Of a stretch of 64,000 nucleotides of DNA, positions 49,797 to 58,603 are shown piece by piece; the stretch's first letter is position 1, and each line of letters starts with the position of its first letter. Below the pieces are notes generated by a model. That model did no database searches, had not been told where the DNA came from, and saw only the letters and a program-made list of their open reading frames with translations. The stretch comes from CAJCIS01 sp965276755 (GTDB taxonomy: Bacteria > Pseudomonadota > Alphaproteobacteria > Acetobacterales > Acetobacteraceae), in contig OZ255625.1 of the NCBI GenBank assembly GCA_965276755.1, positions 3,286,001 through 3,350,000 on the forward strand. Reading direction: 5' to 3'. The translations under genes were made by a program, and so were the position numbers.

Positions 49797-49810
49797 CCTT
49801 CCTAGAGCCT

Positions 49811-50905
49811 TCACCGCTGCTCCGGAAAAAGTCCAACCAGACCATTCTCCGACGCATCGGCGCGCCCGCGCTCTGTAATCACACCCGTCAAAAGCCGCGC
49901 CGGCGTCACGTCGAACGCGGGATTGGCCGCGGGGCTGTCCGAGGGCACGATGCGTATCGTGGCAATAGAGCCGTCCATCGCGCGTCCGGTCATGGTTGTG
50001 ACTTCCGTGGCGTTGCGTTCCTCGATCGGTATGTTGGCCACGCCGTCCCGCATCTGCCAATCGATGGTCGAACTCGGCATCGCCACCCAGAACGGCACGC
50101 CGTTATCGTGTGCGGCGAGCGCCTTCAGGTACGTGCCGATCTTGTTGGCCGCATCGCCCGTGCGCGTGACGCGATCGGCGCCGACGATGCACAGATCCAC
50201 GCGCCCGTGCTGCATGAGGTGCCCGCCCGCATTGTCGGAAATGACCGTGTGCGGCACGCCATGCTTGCCGAGTTCGAAGGCGGTCAGCGCGGCCCCCTGG
50301 TTGCGCGGGCGCGTCTCATCGACCCAGACATGCACGCCAATGCCTGCGTCGTGCGCGGCATAGATCGGCGAGAGCGCGGTGCCCCAATCCACTGTCGCGA
50401 GCCAGCCGGCGTTGCAATGGGTCAGCACGTTGACCGCGCGCGCGGGTTCGCGCCCTGCGACTTCTGCGATGAGCGGCAGGCCGTGTTCGCCGATCGTCTT
50501 GTTCTGCGCCACGTCTTCATCTGCGATGGCTTGGGCTTCCTGGTAGGCAATGCGCCGGCGGTCGGCCTGGCGCGTATTGCGCAGGCGGGTCAGCATGCGA
50601 TTGAGCGCCCAGCGCAGATTGACCGCGGTTGGGCGCGTGGCCGCCAGCATGTCGGCCGCGCGCTCCATCGCTTCGGTGCCGTTGTCTTGTTTAATGGCGA
50701 GCGCGAGACCGAAGGCGGCGGTGGCGCCGATCAGCGGCGCGCCGCGCACCTGCATGCTGCGGATGGCGTGCGCTGCCTCGCGCACGTGGGTCAGGCGCAG
50801 GAAATCGAGCGACCAGGGCAGGCGAGTCTGGTCGATGATGCGCACGGACCAGCCATCGGCCTGGTCCACCCAGATGCTGCGATAGGGTGTGCCGTCGATT
50901 TTCAT
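49811..50905 (-). CDS. mtnA: S-methyl-5-thioribose-1-phosphate isomerase
   Basis: MtnA converts methylthioribose 1-phosphate to methylthioribulose 1-phosphate in methionine salvage. The 364-residue product has IRSMQVRGAPLIGATAAFGL (N-terminal RGAP site), the catalytic Cys in NVLTHCNAGWLATVDWGTAL, WVDETRPRNQGAALTAFEL and the catalytic Asp in CIVGADRVTRTGDAANKIGT. The length is normal. Other salvage genes are not seen nearby. A two-armed element A separates it from the UPF0262 gene. Confidence 0.95.
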   Translation of the reverse strand: MKIDGTPYRSIWVDQADGWSVRIIDQTRLPWSLDFLRLTHVREAAHAIRSMQVRGAPLIGATAAFGLALAIKQDNGTEAMERAADMLAATRPTAVNLRWALNRMLTRLRNTRQADRRRIAYQEAQAIADEDVAQNKTIGEHGLPLIAEVAGREPARAVNVLTHCNAGWLATVDWGTALSPIYAAHDAGIGVHVWVDETRPRNQGAALTAFELGKHGVPHTVISDNAGGHLMQHGRVDLCIVGADRVTRTGDAANKIGTYLKALAAHDNGVPFWVAMPSSTIDWQMRDGVANIPIEERNATEVTTMTGRAMDGSIATIRIVPSDSPAANPAFDVTPARLLTGVITERGRADASENGLVGLFPEQR

Positions 50906-50929
50906 GAAACCTCTTTAGCCAAAAAAAGG

Positions 50930-51028
50930 CTGGGGGAGATGTGCCATCCCCCCCAGACCCCCCGTCATTATTTAAGGCGAGACCTAAAATCGACGGGGGG
51001 TCTGGGGGGGATGGCACATCTCCCCCAG
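50930..51028. repeat. Element A, two-armed copy
   Basis: Left arm 50930-50966 and right arm 50992-51028 are exact reverse complements; the loop holds ATTATTTAAGGCGAGACC. It fills the gap upstream of mtnA and downstream of the UPF0262 gene. Confidence 0.97.
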
Positions 51029-51032
51029 TTCT

Positions 51033-51578
51033 TCAGATCCTCTGATGCAGCACGCAAACCAGCGTAAACAACCGCCGCGCGGTTTCGAAATCGATCTCCA
51101 CCCGACCCGCCAAACGCTGCAGCATCAGCGTCGCGCCTTCATTGTGCAGCCCGCGCCGCCCCATATCGATCGCCTGAATGCTCGCCTCACGCCCCTCCTG
51201 AATGGCATGCGCATAGCTTTCGACCAAAAGCTGGTAATCCTTGATCAGGCGCCGAAAAGGCCCCAGCGCCAGGCCAAGTGCCAACAGCGGTGCGTCCGCT
51301 TCATCGCGCACGTCAAAGACAAAGCGGCCTTCAACGATGGACAGATGCAGCACGAACGGTCCCGTCAGTCCTGCGGGTTCGAAGCGGTTGGTGACCGAAA
51401 GGTCGTGGACCGCTTGCGCCTGGTCGGCATCCTGCAAGGCCGAGAGCGCGCCGCGCTTTTCGCCATCGAGCACGACGCGGGCGAGCGAACGCACCGGATC
51501 GGGCGCCGCTGGCGGCGGCGGGCCGCCGTGCAACGCAGCACCGGGCGGGCGTGCATCATGCGGGGGCGCATCCGCCAT
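51033..51578 (-). CDS. UPF0262 family protein
   Basis: The 181-residue protein has a Pro/His-rich N-terminal tail, then the UPF0262 core: VVLDGEKRGALSALQDADQ, ATYDL-like AVHDLSVTNRFEP, RRLIKDYQLLVESYAHAIQE and IDMGRRGLHNEGATLMLQRL with a C-terminal FTLVCVLHQR. The family is restricted to alphaproteobacteria and has no assigned function. Its ATG shares one base with the DUF983 stop, so the two are probably cotranslated. Confidence 0.88.
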   Translation of the reverse strand: MADAPPHDARPPGAALHGGPPPPAAPDPVRSLARVVLDGEKRGALSALQDADQAQAVHDLSVTNRFEPAGLTGPFVLHLSIVEGRFVFDVRDEADAPLLALGLALGPFRRLIKDYQLLVESYAHAIQEGREASIQAIDMGRRGLHNEGATLMLQRLAGRVEIDFETARRLFTLVCVLHQRI

Positions 51579-52039
51579 CAGGGCTGGGTCACCTGATCCG
51601 GCACCAGACCAAGCTGCACGATCAGGCCGATCGTGGCACCCTTGATCGGACGCAGCAGACCAAGGCAGAAAATCAGCGTCGCGGGCAGAAATATCGCCGC
51701 TTCGGCAAGCAGCGACAGGCCAAGCCAGGTATCGGCCAACACCTCCATGCCGATGACAAGATGGGCTACGATAAAGATGACGATGTAGGGCGGCGCATCG
51801 TCGGCGCGCGCGGCACCCACCGGCGCGGCGCACTGCACGCAATGCGGCATTTGGCGCAGCCAGCCGGAAAACAGCGCGCCCTTGCCGCAGCACGGGCAGC
51901 GTCCCATCAGGCCGCGCGCCATCGCGATCACCGCACCCGGCCGCTCGCAGACCTGCACGTTTGCGACCGTCTTAGGCTGCCAACGAATCGGGCGAGAAGC
52001 GGGCGCGGTGGTGCTTGCGGGTTCGATCACGCTGTTCAT
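51578..52039 (-). CDS. DUF983 membrane protein with a zinc-ribbon-like motif
   Basis: The 153-residue protein has CPCCGKGALFSGWLRQMPHC then VQC, a CxxC...CxxC ribbon typical of DUF983, followed by two membrane helices (YIVIFIVAHLVIGMEVLAD and LLAEAAIFLPATLIFCLGLL) and GATIGLIVQLGLV at the end. Members often lie near cytochrome oxidase or RNA-processing genes, and the function is unknown. ATG 52039 is chosen at MNSVIEP; it overlaps no gene and is divergent from panC. Confidence 0.87.
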   Translation of the reverse strand: MNSVIEPASTTAPASRPIRWQPKTVANVQVCERPGAVIAMARGLMGRCPCCGKGALFSGWLRQMPHCVQCAAPVGAARADDAPPYIVIFIVAHLVIGMEVLADTWLGLSLLAEAAIFLPATLIFCLGLLRPIKGATIGLIVQLGLVPDQVTQP

Positions 52040-52117
52040 GTGGTGGAACCTGGGGCACATGGCCGGCCGGAGCAAGCAGGTTGCACGCGGGACAGGCGCG
52101 GCCCACGTGAGGCCGCC

Positions 52118-52954
52118 ATGCTGATTGCCCGCACCGGTGCCGAACTCGCCCACGCCACCGAAATGCTGCGCGCGCCTGGCGGCACGCTGGCCCTGGTGCC
52201 CACCATGGGAGCGTTGCACGCGGGCCACCTGGCGCTGCTGCACACCGCGCGCGCGGCCTGTACGGCAGTGGCGGCATCGATTTTCGTCAATCCCACGCAG
52301 TTCGGCGCCAATGAGGACCTGAATCGCTACCCGCGCGACGAAGCCGGCGACCTCGCCAAGCTGCGCGAGGCTGATTGCGATTTGTGCTGGCTGCCGTCTG
52401 CCGCCGACATCTATCCGCCGGATGACGCAACGCTGATCGAACCCGCGGGCGCCGCACTCGGCTGGGAAGGTGAGGCGCGCCCGGGCCATTTCCGCGGCGT
52501 GGCAACGGTTGTCGCCAAGCTGTTTGGCCATGTTCGGCCCGATGCCGCGGTGTTTGGGGAGAAGGACTGGCAGCAATTGCAGGTCATCGCGCGCATGGTG
52601 GAGGATCTGCGATTGCCGGTGCGCGTGCTGGCCTGCCCGGTGGTGCGCGAGGCCGATGGGTTGGCAATGTCGTCGCGCAACCGGTTCCTCTCGGCCGGGG
52701 AACGCGATGTCGCACCTGCATTGTATCGCGTGCTGTGCGATGCCGCGCGTGCGATTGGGCGCGGCGCGCGCGCGCGGGGTGTGCTGGGCGAGGCGCGCGC
52801 GGAACTGTCTTCCGGCGGTTTGGGCTTGGATTATCTGGCACTCGTGGATGGCGCGAGCTTGCGGGAGGTGGAAGATCCGCAAGCTGGGGCGCGGCTGATT
52901 GCGGCGGCGCGGTTGGGAGGTGTGCGGCTGCTGGATAATGTCGGGATCGAGTGA
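52118..52954 (+). CDS. panC: Pantoate--beta-alanine ligase
   Basis: PanC condenses pantoate and beta-alanine with ATP to make pantothenate. The 278-residue product shows LALVPTMGALHAGHLALLHT (MGALHAGH, the HIGH motif), SIFVNPTQFGANEDLNRYPR, GEARPGHFRGVATVVAKLF, VFGEKDWQQLQVIARMVEDL and the KMSKS-like MSSRNRFLS. Length and motifs are complete. It is divergent from the DUF983 gene. Other pan genes are not in the window. Confidence 0.96.
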   Translation: MLIARTGAELAHATEMLRAPGGTLALVPTMGALHAGHLALLHTARAACTAVAASIFVNPTQFGANEDLNRYPRDEAGDLAKLREADCDLCWLPSAADIYPPDDATLIEPAGAALGWEGEARPGHFRGVATVVAKLFGHVRPDAAVFGEKDWQQLQVIARMVEDLRLPVRVLACPVVREADGLAMSSRNRFLSAGERDVAPALYRVLCDAARAIGRGARARGVLGEARAELSSGGLGLDYLALVDGASLREVEDPQAGARLIAAARLGGVRLLDNVGIE

Positions 52955-52964
52955 AAGGAAAAGA

Positions 52965-53076
52965 CTGGGGGAGATGTGGCTGACGTCTACGTCAGCCCCC
53001 CCAAACCTCCGTCATTATTTAAGACGAGGTCCGAAAATCGACGGGGGGTCTGGGGGGGATGGCACATCTCCCCCAG
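52965..53076. repeat. Element A, two-armed copy with a substituted left arm
   Basis: In the left arm the usual CCATC is replaced by GCTGACGTCTACGTCAGC; the right arm 53040-53076 is complete. The loop is TTATTTAAGACGAGGTCC. It separates panC and prpD. Confidence 0.95.
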
Positions 53077-53120
53077 CCTAGCCTACAGGATGCGCCATCC
53101 GCATCTGAAAGGTGCCACGC

Positions 53121-54620
53121 ATGCAGACCCATTCGGTGAAAGTCCACCCATCCGCTGACCACCTCAAGCGCGAAGACCAACTCGCCTGGAAGATCGCCGC
53201 CGTTGCCGCCGATCGCGTCCCCGTCGAACGCGACGTCACCGCGATGATCATCAACCGCATCATCGACAACGCCTCCGTCGCCATCGCATCGCTCAATCGC
53301 CGGCCGGTGATCTCGGCGCGCGACATGGCGCTGGGCCATGCGCGACGCGGCGGTGCCACGGTCTTCGGCGTCGCGTCCACGCGCCGCGTCAGCCCCGAAT
53401 GGGCCGCATGGGCGAACGGGACCGCGGTGCGCGAGCTCGATTATCACGACACGTTCCTGGCCGCCGATTACAGCCATCCGGGCGACAACATCCCGCCGAT
53501 CCTCGCTGTTGCGCAAACCATGGAGAAGAGCGGGCGCGACCTGATCCGCGGTATCGCCACGGGCTATGAAATCCAGATCGACCTCGTGCGCGCGATCTGC
53601 CTGCACGAATTCAAGAAGGATCACATCGCCCATCTCTGCCCCGCGCAGGCGGCCGGCATTGGTACGCTTCTCAAGCTTCCGACGGAAGTGATCTACCAGG
53701 CCGTGCAGCAGGCGGTGCATGTCAGCTTCAGTACGCGCCAGTCGCGCAAGGGCGAAATTTCCAGCTGGAAGGCCTTTGCACCCGCGCATTCCGGCAAGCT
53801 TGCAGTTGAAGCCGTCGATCGCGCCATGCGCGGCGAAGGTGCGCCAAGCCCGATCTATGAAGGCGAGGACAGCGTGATCGCCTACATGCTGGGCGGCCGG
53901 GATGGCGCCTACGAGGTTGCGCTGCCGGCACCGGGCGAGTCCAAGCGCGCGATCCTGGACAGCTTCACCAAGGAACACAGCGCGGAATATCAGAGCCAGG
54001 CGCTGATCGATCTGGCATTCCGCATGGGTGCGCGCATCGGCGATCTCGGCGCGATTGCAAAGATCATCCTGCACACCAGCCATCACACGCACTACGTGAT
54101 CGGCACTGGTGCGAACGATCCGCAGAAGATGGACCCGCGCGCCAGCCGCGAAACGCTGGACCATTCGATCATGTACATCTTCGCCGTCGCGTTACAGGAT
54201 GGCACCTGGCACCACGTGGACAGCTACGCACCCAAGCGCGCGCAGCGGCCCGATACCGTGGCGCTGTGGCACAAGATCGAAACGCGCGAGGACCGCGAAT
54301 GGACTCGCCGCTACCATGCGGCGGACCCAGCCGAGCGCGCGTTTGGCGCGCGCGTCGAGGTGATCCTGCAGAATGGCGACACCGTCATCGACGAACTTGG
54401 CATTGCCAACGCCCATCCGCTGGGCGCGCATCCGTTCGAGCGCGCGGATTACATCGCCAAGTTCGAGGCTCTGACCGACGGCATCATCATGCCGCGGGAG
54501 AGCGCGCGCTTTCTTGATGTGGTGCAGGATCTGCCGCGTCTTGGCGCGGGCGAACTGGGCGAGCTGAACGTGTCGATGCCTGCGGCAAGGCTTGCTGCGG
54601 GCAAGCCCGGCATTTTCTGA
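53121..54620 (+). CDS. prpD: MmgE/PrpD family dehydratase, 2-methylcitrate dehydratase-like
   Basis: The 499-residue protein matches PrpD: IINRIIDNASVAIASLNRRP, GATVFGVASTRRVSPEWAAW, NGTAVRELDYHDTFLAADYS, HPGDNIPPILAVAQ and GIATGYEIQIDLVRAICLHE. PrpD dehydrates 2-methylcitrate in the propionate-degrading methylcitrate cycle. prpB and prpC are not adjacent, so the substrate could also be citrate or a related acid. ATG 53121 starts MQTHSVKVH. Confidence 0.87.
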   Translation: MQTHSVKVHPSADHLKREDQLAWKIAAVAADRVPVERDVTAMIINRIIDNASVAIASLNRRPVISARDMALGHARRGGATVFGVASTRRVSPEWAAWANGTAVRELDYHDTFLAADYSHPGDNIPPILAVAQTMEKSGRDLIRGIATGYEIQIDLVRAICLHEFKKDHIAHLCPAQAAGIGTLLKLPTEVIYQAVQQAVHVSFSTRQSRKGEISSWKAFAPAHSGKLAVEAVDRAMRGEGAPSPIYEGEDSVIAYMLGGRDGAYEVALPAPGESKRAILDSFTKEHSAEYQSQALIDLAFRMGARIGDLGAIAKIILHTSHHTHYVIGTGANDPQKMDPRASRETLDHSIMYIFAVALQDGTWHHVDSYAPKRAQRPDTVALWHKIETREDREWTRRYHAADPAERAFGARVEVILQNGDTVIDELGIANAHPLGAHPFERADYIAKFEALTDGIIMPRESARFLDVVQDLPRLGAGELGELNVSMPAARLAAGKPGIF

Positions 54621-54631
54621 AAAATATTTTA

Positions 54632-54654
54632 GCCAGGGGCGGCAAGCCCCTGGC
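54632..54654 (+). terminator. Hairpin after prpD
   Basis: GCCAGGGGC-ggcaa-GCCCCTGGC is a perfect 9-bp stem 11 bp after the prpD stop. It lacks a T-run and its stem matches the tip of element B, so it could be a B fragment acting as a terminator. Confidence 0.5.
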
Positions 54655-55162
54655 GCATCATCAGACCCCGCGTGCTGAGCCGAGACCGAGATATGTTCTA
54701 CAACTTTTCCAAGTAGCCCATCCGGCCGGCCGTCAGGGCCCGTCGCCGGGGCGGTTGCGCGCCCGCGACACACAGCAAAATAACAACGGGTTTGCATTGA
54801 CAGCGCGCGGCGCGGGGGTGGATAGCGATTCTCAGCGCATGTCTGCGAGTCGCCGTTAAGCAAAAAACGGGGGCTCAGGCAAGTGCGGACAAGGAGCATC
54901 GATTGATCGAAGCGCCTCATTCCAGCAACGTCCGGCCTCATCTTGGCCGGGCCTGCGAAGTCCTGGTGGCAAAGGGCGCGAAAGCGCCGGGGACAGTTTC
55001 TGCCAGGCGGTTGCGTCCTGATTGCCGTGCGCGTTCGGCGCGAACGCGCACGCGGCGGGATGGAACCGGGTACGAAAGGGATCGTTCGCTCTACCGCGCC
55101 ATCTCCGGCAGCAACTGCGCCGGACCAACATGCTTCGGCATACCCTGGGAGTTCGACAAATC
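54655..55162. other. Long intergenic region upstream of the histone-like gene
   Basis: About 500 bp with no credible gene. TTGACA at 54797-54802 with a weak GATAGC 18 bp later is a possible promoter for the downstream gene. The frames open here are low-complexity reflections of GC-rich sequence. Confidence 0.4.
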
Positions 55163-55987
55163 ATGAGCACCGAAGACAGCAGCGGCGGCACCACGCCGCG
55201 CGCACAAGCCATGGCGGCGCGGCCGGCGACACGCCGAGCCGCCGGCGGACGTACTGCGAGCGCTGCCAAGCGCGCGACCGGACGCACCGCGACGAAGGCA
55301 AAAGCGGTAAAGGCTACCGCAAAAAAGAAGCCGGGCCGCAAGCCCGCGGCTAAGACTGCGGCCACAACGCGCAAGAGTGCTGCGGCCAAGACGGTGACTG
55401 CACGCAAGAAGCCCGGCCGCAAGCCGGCGGCTGCGAAGAAGACGACAACGGCACGCAAGACGGCGAGCACGCGCACCGCGGCCAAGGCGACGCGCGGCAC
55501 CGCAACGCGCGGTACCGTTGCAAAGAGAAAGCCAGGCCGTCCGCCGTCGACCGCGCGCAAGACTCCCGGCCGCAAGCCCGCTGCCGCCAAAACCACACGT
55601 GCCACCAAGGTAAAGGCAACGCGTCGCGCAGCGCCAAAGGCAGCCACGCGCAAGACAACGCGTGCGAGCAGTGCGGCGACACCGGTCAAGCGTGGTCCGG
55701 GCCGCCCGCGCAAGACAGATGCGGAAAAGGCAGCAACCGCGCGCAGCCGCCGTGCAAGTGCGCCTGCGACGGGTGCCAAGCGTGGCCGCAAGCCACGTGT
55801 CGAAGCGGCGCCGGTGAAGACTCGCAAGACGCGCACGCCGCGTGCGGCGATGACGCACACGGGCGATGCACCCGCGCCGAAGCGTCGTGGCCGCCGCACC
55901 AACGCGGAAAAGGCAGCGATGGCGCTAGCCGCAGAGCAAGCCGCGCAGGAATCTGGCGGCAACGAAAGCGAACACGGCGAATTCTAA
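55163..55987 (+). CDS. Histone H1-like, AT-hook-rich DNA-binding protein
   Basis: The 274-residue protein is almost entirely Lys, Arg, Ala, Thr and Pro, with about seven AT-hook-like cores: KKPGRKPAAK twice, KRKPGRPPST, KTPGRKPAAA, VKRGPGRPRKT, KRGRKPRVE and KRRGRRTNA. AT-hooks enter the minor groove, so it is expected to coat or condense DNA non-specifically, like bacterial H1-type proteins. The C-terminus is acidic (QESGGNESEHGEF). ATG 55163 is taken; GGGAG lies nearby. The codon bias of such a protein makes antisense frames open, and those are not genes. Confidence 0.88.
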   Translation: MSTEDSSGGTTPRAQAMAARPATRRAAGGRTASAAKRATGRTATKAKAVKATAKKKPGRKPAAKTAATTRKSAAAKTVTARKKPGRKPAAAKKTTTARKTASTRTAAKATRGTATRGTVAKRKPGRPPSTARKTPGRKPAAAKTTRATKVKATRRAAPKAATRKTTRASSAATPVKRGPGRPRKTDAEKAATARSRRASAPATGAKRGRKPRVEAAPVKTRKTRTPRAAMTHTGDAPAPKRRGRRTNAEKAAMALAAEQAAQESGGNESEHGEF

Positions 55988-55991
55988 AAAC

Positions 55992-56063
55992 GACTGGGGG
56001 TCTGGGGGCTTGGGCGGAATCAGCCGGCGCATGCGCCGGCCCGCCCAAGGTACATCCCCCCAG
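55992..56063 (+). repeat. Element A right arm carrying the nested palindrome
   Basis: GACTGGGGGTCTGGGGG, then CTTGGGCGG-aatcag-CCGGCGCATGCGCCGG-c-CCGCCCAAG, then GTACATCCCCCCAG. It has the same insert and site as 48280-48352, with three base changes in the insert's loop. Confidence 0.92.
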
Positions 56064-56071
56064 GTCTTTCT

Positions 56072-56440
56072 TTATATCCGGCGCATGACACTCCGCGGCG
56101 CAGCACTGGCCGCCAACTTCCCCGAAGCCCCATAGCGCGTAGAAGGCTGACTGGCCCGTGCGGCGCGCGCGACCAGATCGAGCACACGGCGTTGCACGCG
56201 CATGGCGCGGTTCAGCAGGCGCCTGTTTTCCTCCGCGAGCGTGCCCAACTCGTGCATTCTTTGTGGCTCAGCCTGGCTTGATGAGGCTGCGCGCATGGCG
56301 GCGGCCAGCGCATCCGCCGCGGCGTGTTTGGGTGCGAGCAATGCACCGGCGCCGGCGAAATCCATGTTCGACAACGCCTCGTTTTCCGCGGCCAGCACCT
56401 TGGCAAGGTTGGCCACCGCCAAATCCAGCGTGGGCGTCAT
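56072..56440 (-). CDS. FlgN-like flagellar protein
   Basis: The 122-residue helical protein (LDLAVANLAKVLAAENEALS, ELGTLAEENRRLLNRAMRVQ, RRVLDLVARAARA) follows the FlgJ-like gene with a 4-bp overlap. Length, heptad-like helices and position fit FlgN, the export chaperone for hook-filament junction proteins, but the similarity is weak. It is the last gene of the minus-strand flagellar operon here. Confidence 0.6.
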   Translation of the reverse strand: MTPTLDLAVANLAKVLAAENEALSNMDFAGAGALLAPKHAAADALAAAMRAASSSQAEPQRMHELGTLAEENRRLLNRAMRVQRRVLDLVARAARASQPSTRYGASGKLAASAAPRSVMRRI

Positions 56441-56733
56441 GAGGATTTCTTCTCCTGTATTTCGATCATGGCGCGCGCCACTGGTGCGGCGAGGCCCAGC
56501 CCGCCTTGGTGGGCCATGGCTTTGGCGATCTCATCGATCATCATTGGCCGCCAGGCGGCTTCGCCCTGCTTGCCGCCGAACAGATCGTTGCTGTTATCGA
56601 CCGTGTTGAACATCGGCTTGAGCATTTCACCGAGTGCGACGGCGGTGAAATCCTCGGCCGCCTTGGTCAGGCGCGCGCTGGCGTCACCCTGCATTGGTGC
56701 GGCAATGGCGGGGCGGGCGATGGGCTGTGTCAT
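56437..56733 (-). CDS. flgJ: FlgJ-like rod-binding protein, N-terminal domain only
   Basis: The 98-residue protein equals the rod-binding half of FlgJ: RLTKAAEDFTAVALGEMLKP, NDLFGGKQGEAAWRPMMIDE and AKAMAHQGGLGLAAPVARAM. The peptidoglycan hydrolase domain of enterobacterial FlgJ is absent, as is usual in alphaproteobacteria. It caps the growing rod so that it can cross the periplasm. It overlaps both flgI (4 bp) and the FlgN-like gene. Confidence 0.87.
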   Translation of the reverse strand: MTQPIARPAIAAPMQGDASARLTKAAEDFTAVALGEMLKPMFNTVDNSNDLFGGKQGEAAWRPMMIDEIAKAMAHQGGLGLAAPVARAMIEIQEKKSS

Positions 56734-57932
56734 CTTACCTCCAGATCCGCCTGCAATGCGCCGGCGGCCTTGATGGCTTGCAGGATGCTGATCAGATCGC
56801 GCGGGCCTACGCCCAGTGCGTTCAGACTGGCGACGAGATCGCGCAGCGTGGGCGCGGAATTGAGCATGCCGAGCTTGTGGTCGTTCTGCGTATCCACGCT
56901 GATCGTGCTGCGCGGAACCACCTTGGTGGTGCCATTGGAAAATGCGCCCGGCTGGGAAACCTCCGGCGCTTCGGAGACGCGGATCGTCAGGTTGCCTTGA
57001 GCGATCGCCACCGTGCTGATGCGCACGTTGGCGCCCATGACGATCGTGCCGCTGGCTTCATCGATCACCACGGTTGCGGGCGCATCGGGTTCGACGCGCA
57101 GCTCCTCGATTTCGGCAAGTGCGGTCACGACGTCACGTGAACCCAACCTGAGTGCGACCGTGCGCGGATCGAGCGCGCGCGCGGTGCCGCCGCCGAGCGC
57201 CTCGTTGATCGCCTGTTCGACGCGCCTTGCGGTCAGCAGATCGGGATTGCGCAACGCCAGGTTCACGTCGGTATGGGCGCCGAGCACGAAGGGGACTTCG
57301 CGTTCGACGATCGCGCCATTGGCGATCTTGCCCGATGTCGGCACGTTGCGTGTCACGCTCGCCGCCGCACCTTTCGCCGCAACGGCGCCGGTGGAAATGG
57401 CACCCTGCGCCACGCCGTAGACTTCACCGTCGGCGGCCATCAGCGGTGTTACAAGCAGCGTGCCGCCCGAGAGGTTTGAACAATCGCCGATGGCGGAGAC
57501 CGCGACATCGAAGCGGCTGCCGCTATGGGCAAAGGCGGGCAGGCCGGCGGTGACCATGACCGCAGCCACGTTCTTGGTTTGCAGCTTGCCGATCTGGTCA
57601 CGCGTGTTCACGCCCAGACGTTCGAGCATGCTGACGAGGGATTCCTTGGTGAAGACGGAATTGTCCAGCTTGTCCCCGGTGCCGTTCAGGCCGACGACCA
57701 GGCCGTAGCCGACGAGCTGGTTTTCGCGCACGCCTTCGACGTCGGCGATATCCTTGACGCGCACGTAATCGGCCGCATGGCAAAATGCCGGTGCCAGAAG
57801 AAGCACGCACGCCGCGGTCAGGCTTCTTTGCAAGTTGGAAAGATGTTGCCGCCACTCTGCGCGCGCGCCACGCGCGGCCGTGCTTGCATCATCGGCGGTC
57901 GGCAATCCTGGAGCTGATTTTGAAACCTGCAT
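56730..57932 (-). CDS. flgI: Flagellar P-ring protein FlgI
   Basis: FlgI forms the ring around the rod in the peptidoglycan layer. The protein of up to 400 residues has a hydrophobic signal (LTAACVLLLAPAFCHA, cleaved before ADYV), then VRVKDIADVEGVRENQLVGY, GLVVGLNGTGDKLDN, FTKESLVSMLERLGVNTRDQ, LLVTPLMAADGEVYGVAQGA and the C-terminal LVASLNALGVGPRDLISILQ. The ATG at 57932 gives an unusually long pre-signal stretch; TTG 57833 may be the true start. Divergent from fliX. Confidence 0.95.
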   Translation of the reverse strand: MQVSKSAPGLPTADDASTAARGARAEWRQHLSNLQRSLTAACVLLLAPAFCHAADYVRVKDIADVEGVRENQLVGYGLVVGLNGTGDKLDNSVFTKESLVSMLERLGVNTRDQIGKLQTKNVAAVMVTAGLPAFAHSGSRFDVAVSAIGDCSNLSGGTLLVTPLMAADGEVYGVAQGAISTGAVAAKGAAASVTRNVPTSGKIANGAIVEREVPFVLGAHTDVNLALRNPDLLTARRVEQAINEALGGGTARALDPRTVALRLGSRDVVTALAEIEELRVEPDAPATVVIDEASGTIVMGANVRISTVAIAQGNLTIRVSEAPEVSQPGAFSNGTTKVVPRSTISVDTQNDHKLGMLNSAPTLRDLVASLNALGVGPRDLISILQAIKAAGALQADLEVR

Positions 57933-58002
57933 CGCACCGTCCGCAACGCCACGATGTCTGCCTGCAAAAGGTTGCCGGATGGTGCATCGGCACTATGCTG
58001 CG

Positions 58003-58446
58003 ATGAGCGGCGGCATCGATCGTGTCCGCGCGCGCGGCCTGCCTGCAAAATCAGGCAGTGCAGCGCCGGTGAGCAGCAATGACGGCGCATTCGCCTCCAT
58101 GCTGGCGCCCGGCGAAAACGCGGCAAATGCGGCCGAGGCTGGTGCCATGCCGGGCCTGTCCGGGGCGGCGTGGCTGCGGGCCGATGACAGTGATCACCTT
58201 GCGCGCAGCGCCAGGGACAAGCAGGCCCGCACGCACGGCCGTGCCCTTTTGCAGGCACTTGCTGCGCTGCAGCACGCCGCCTTACGCGGCGATGGCGACC
58301 AGGCGCAGGCGGCATTGGCCAGGCTGGCCGCGACCGTGCGGGACGTGCAGGAGGCCGATGATCCGGCGCTGCAGGTCATTCTGCGCGAAATTTCGGTGCG
58401 TGCGGCGGTCGAACTGGCACGCGCCGAGCCGGTGCCGCAACCCTGA
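58003..58446 (+). CDS. fliX: Flagellar assembly regulator FliX
   Basis: The 147-residue protein has a disordered, Ala/Gly-rich N-terminus and a helical C-terminal domain with ARTHGRALLQALAALQHAAL and QVILREISVRAAVELARAE, the FliX core. In Caulobacter FliX links the state of the basal body to FlbD-dependent transcription of later flagellar genes. It is divergent from flgI, the usual arrangement. ATG 58003 is chosen; the frame is open upstream without homology. Confidence 0.85.
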   Translation: MSGGIDRVRARGLPAKSGSAAPVSSNDGAFASMLAPGENAANAAEAGAMPGLSGAAWLRADDSDHLARSARDKQARTHGRALLQALAALQHAALRGDGDQAQAALARLAATVRDVQEADDPALQVILREISVRAAVELARAEPVPQP

Positions 58447-58603
58447 GGCGTATGTTGCAATCGTCTGAAACCTTGCATCGCGCGCTTGGCGTGGTGCTGC
58501 GCCGTCGCTATAAGCCGCGCCCATACGACCCCCGGCACGATGGTGGGGCCCGCGCGCCCCTCACGCGCCACGCCGGGACCGCACGACAGGAAACGGCCCG
58601 CCC

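Noticed and set aside
54856..55962. Minus-strand gene of 368 codons opposite the histone-like gene
   Set aside because: It arises from the Ala/Lys/Arg-rich repeats of the plus-strand gene and has no independent support.
57980..58002. Sigma-54 promoter ahead of fliX (GGCAC...TGC)
   Set aside because: The GG to GC spacing is one base short, and the site abuts the start codon.
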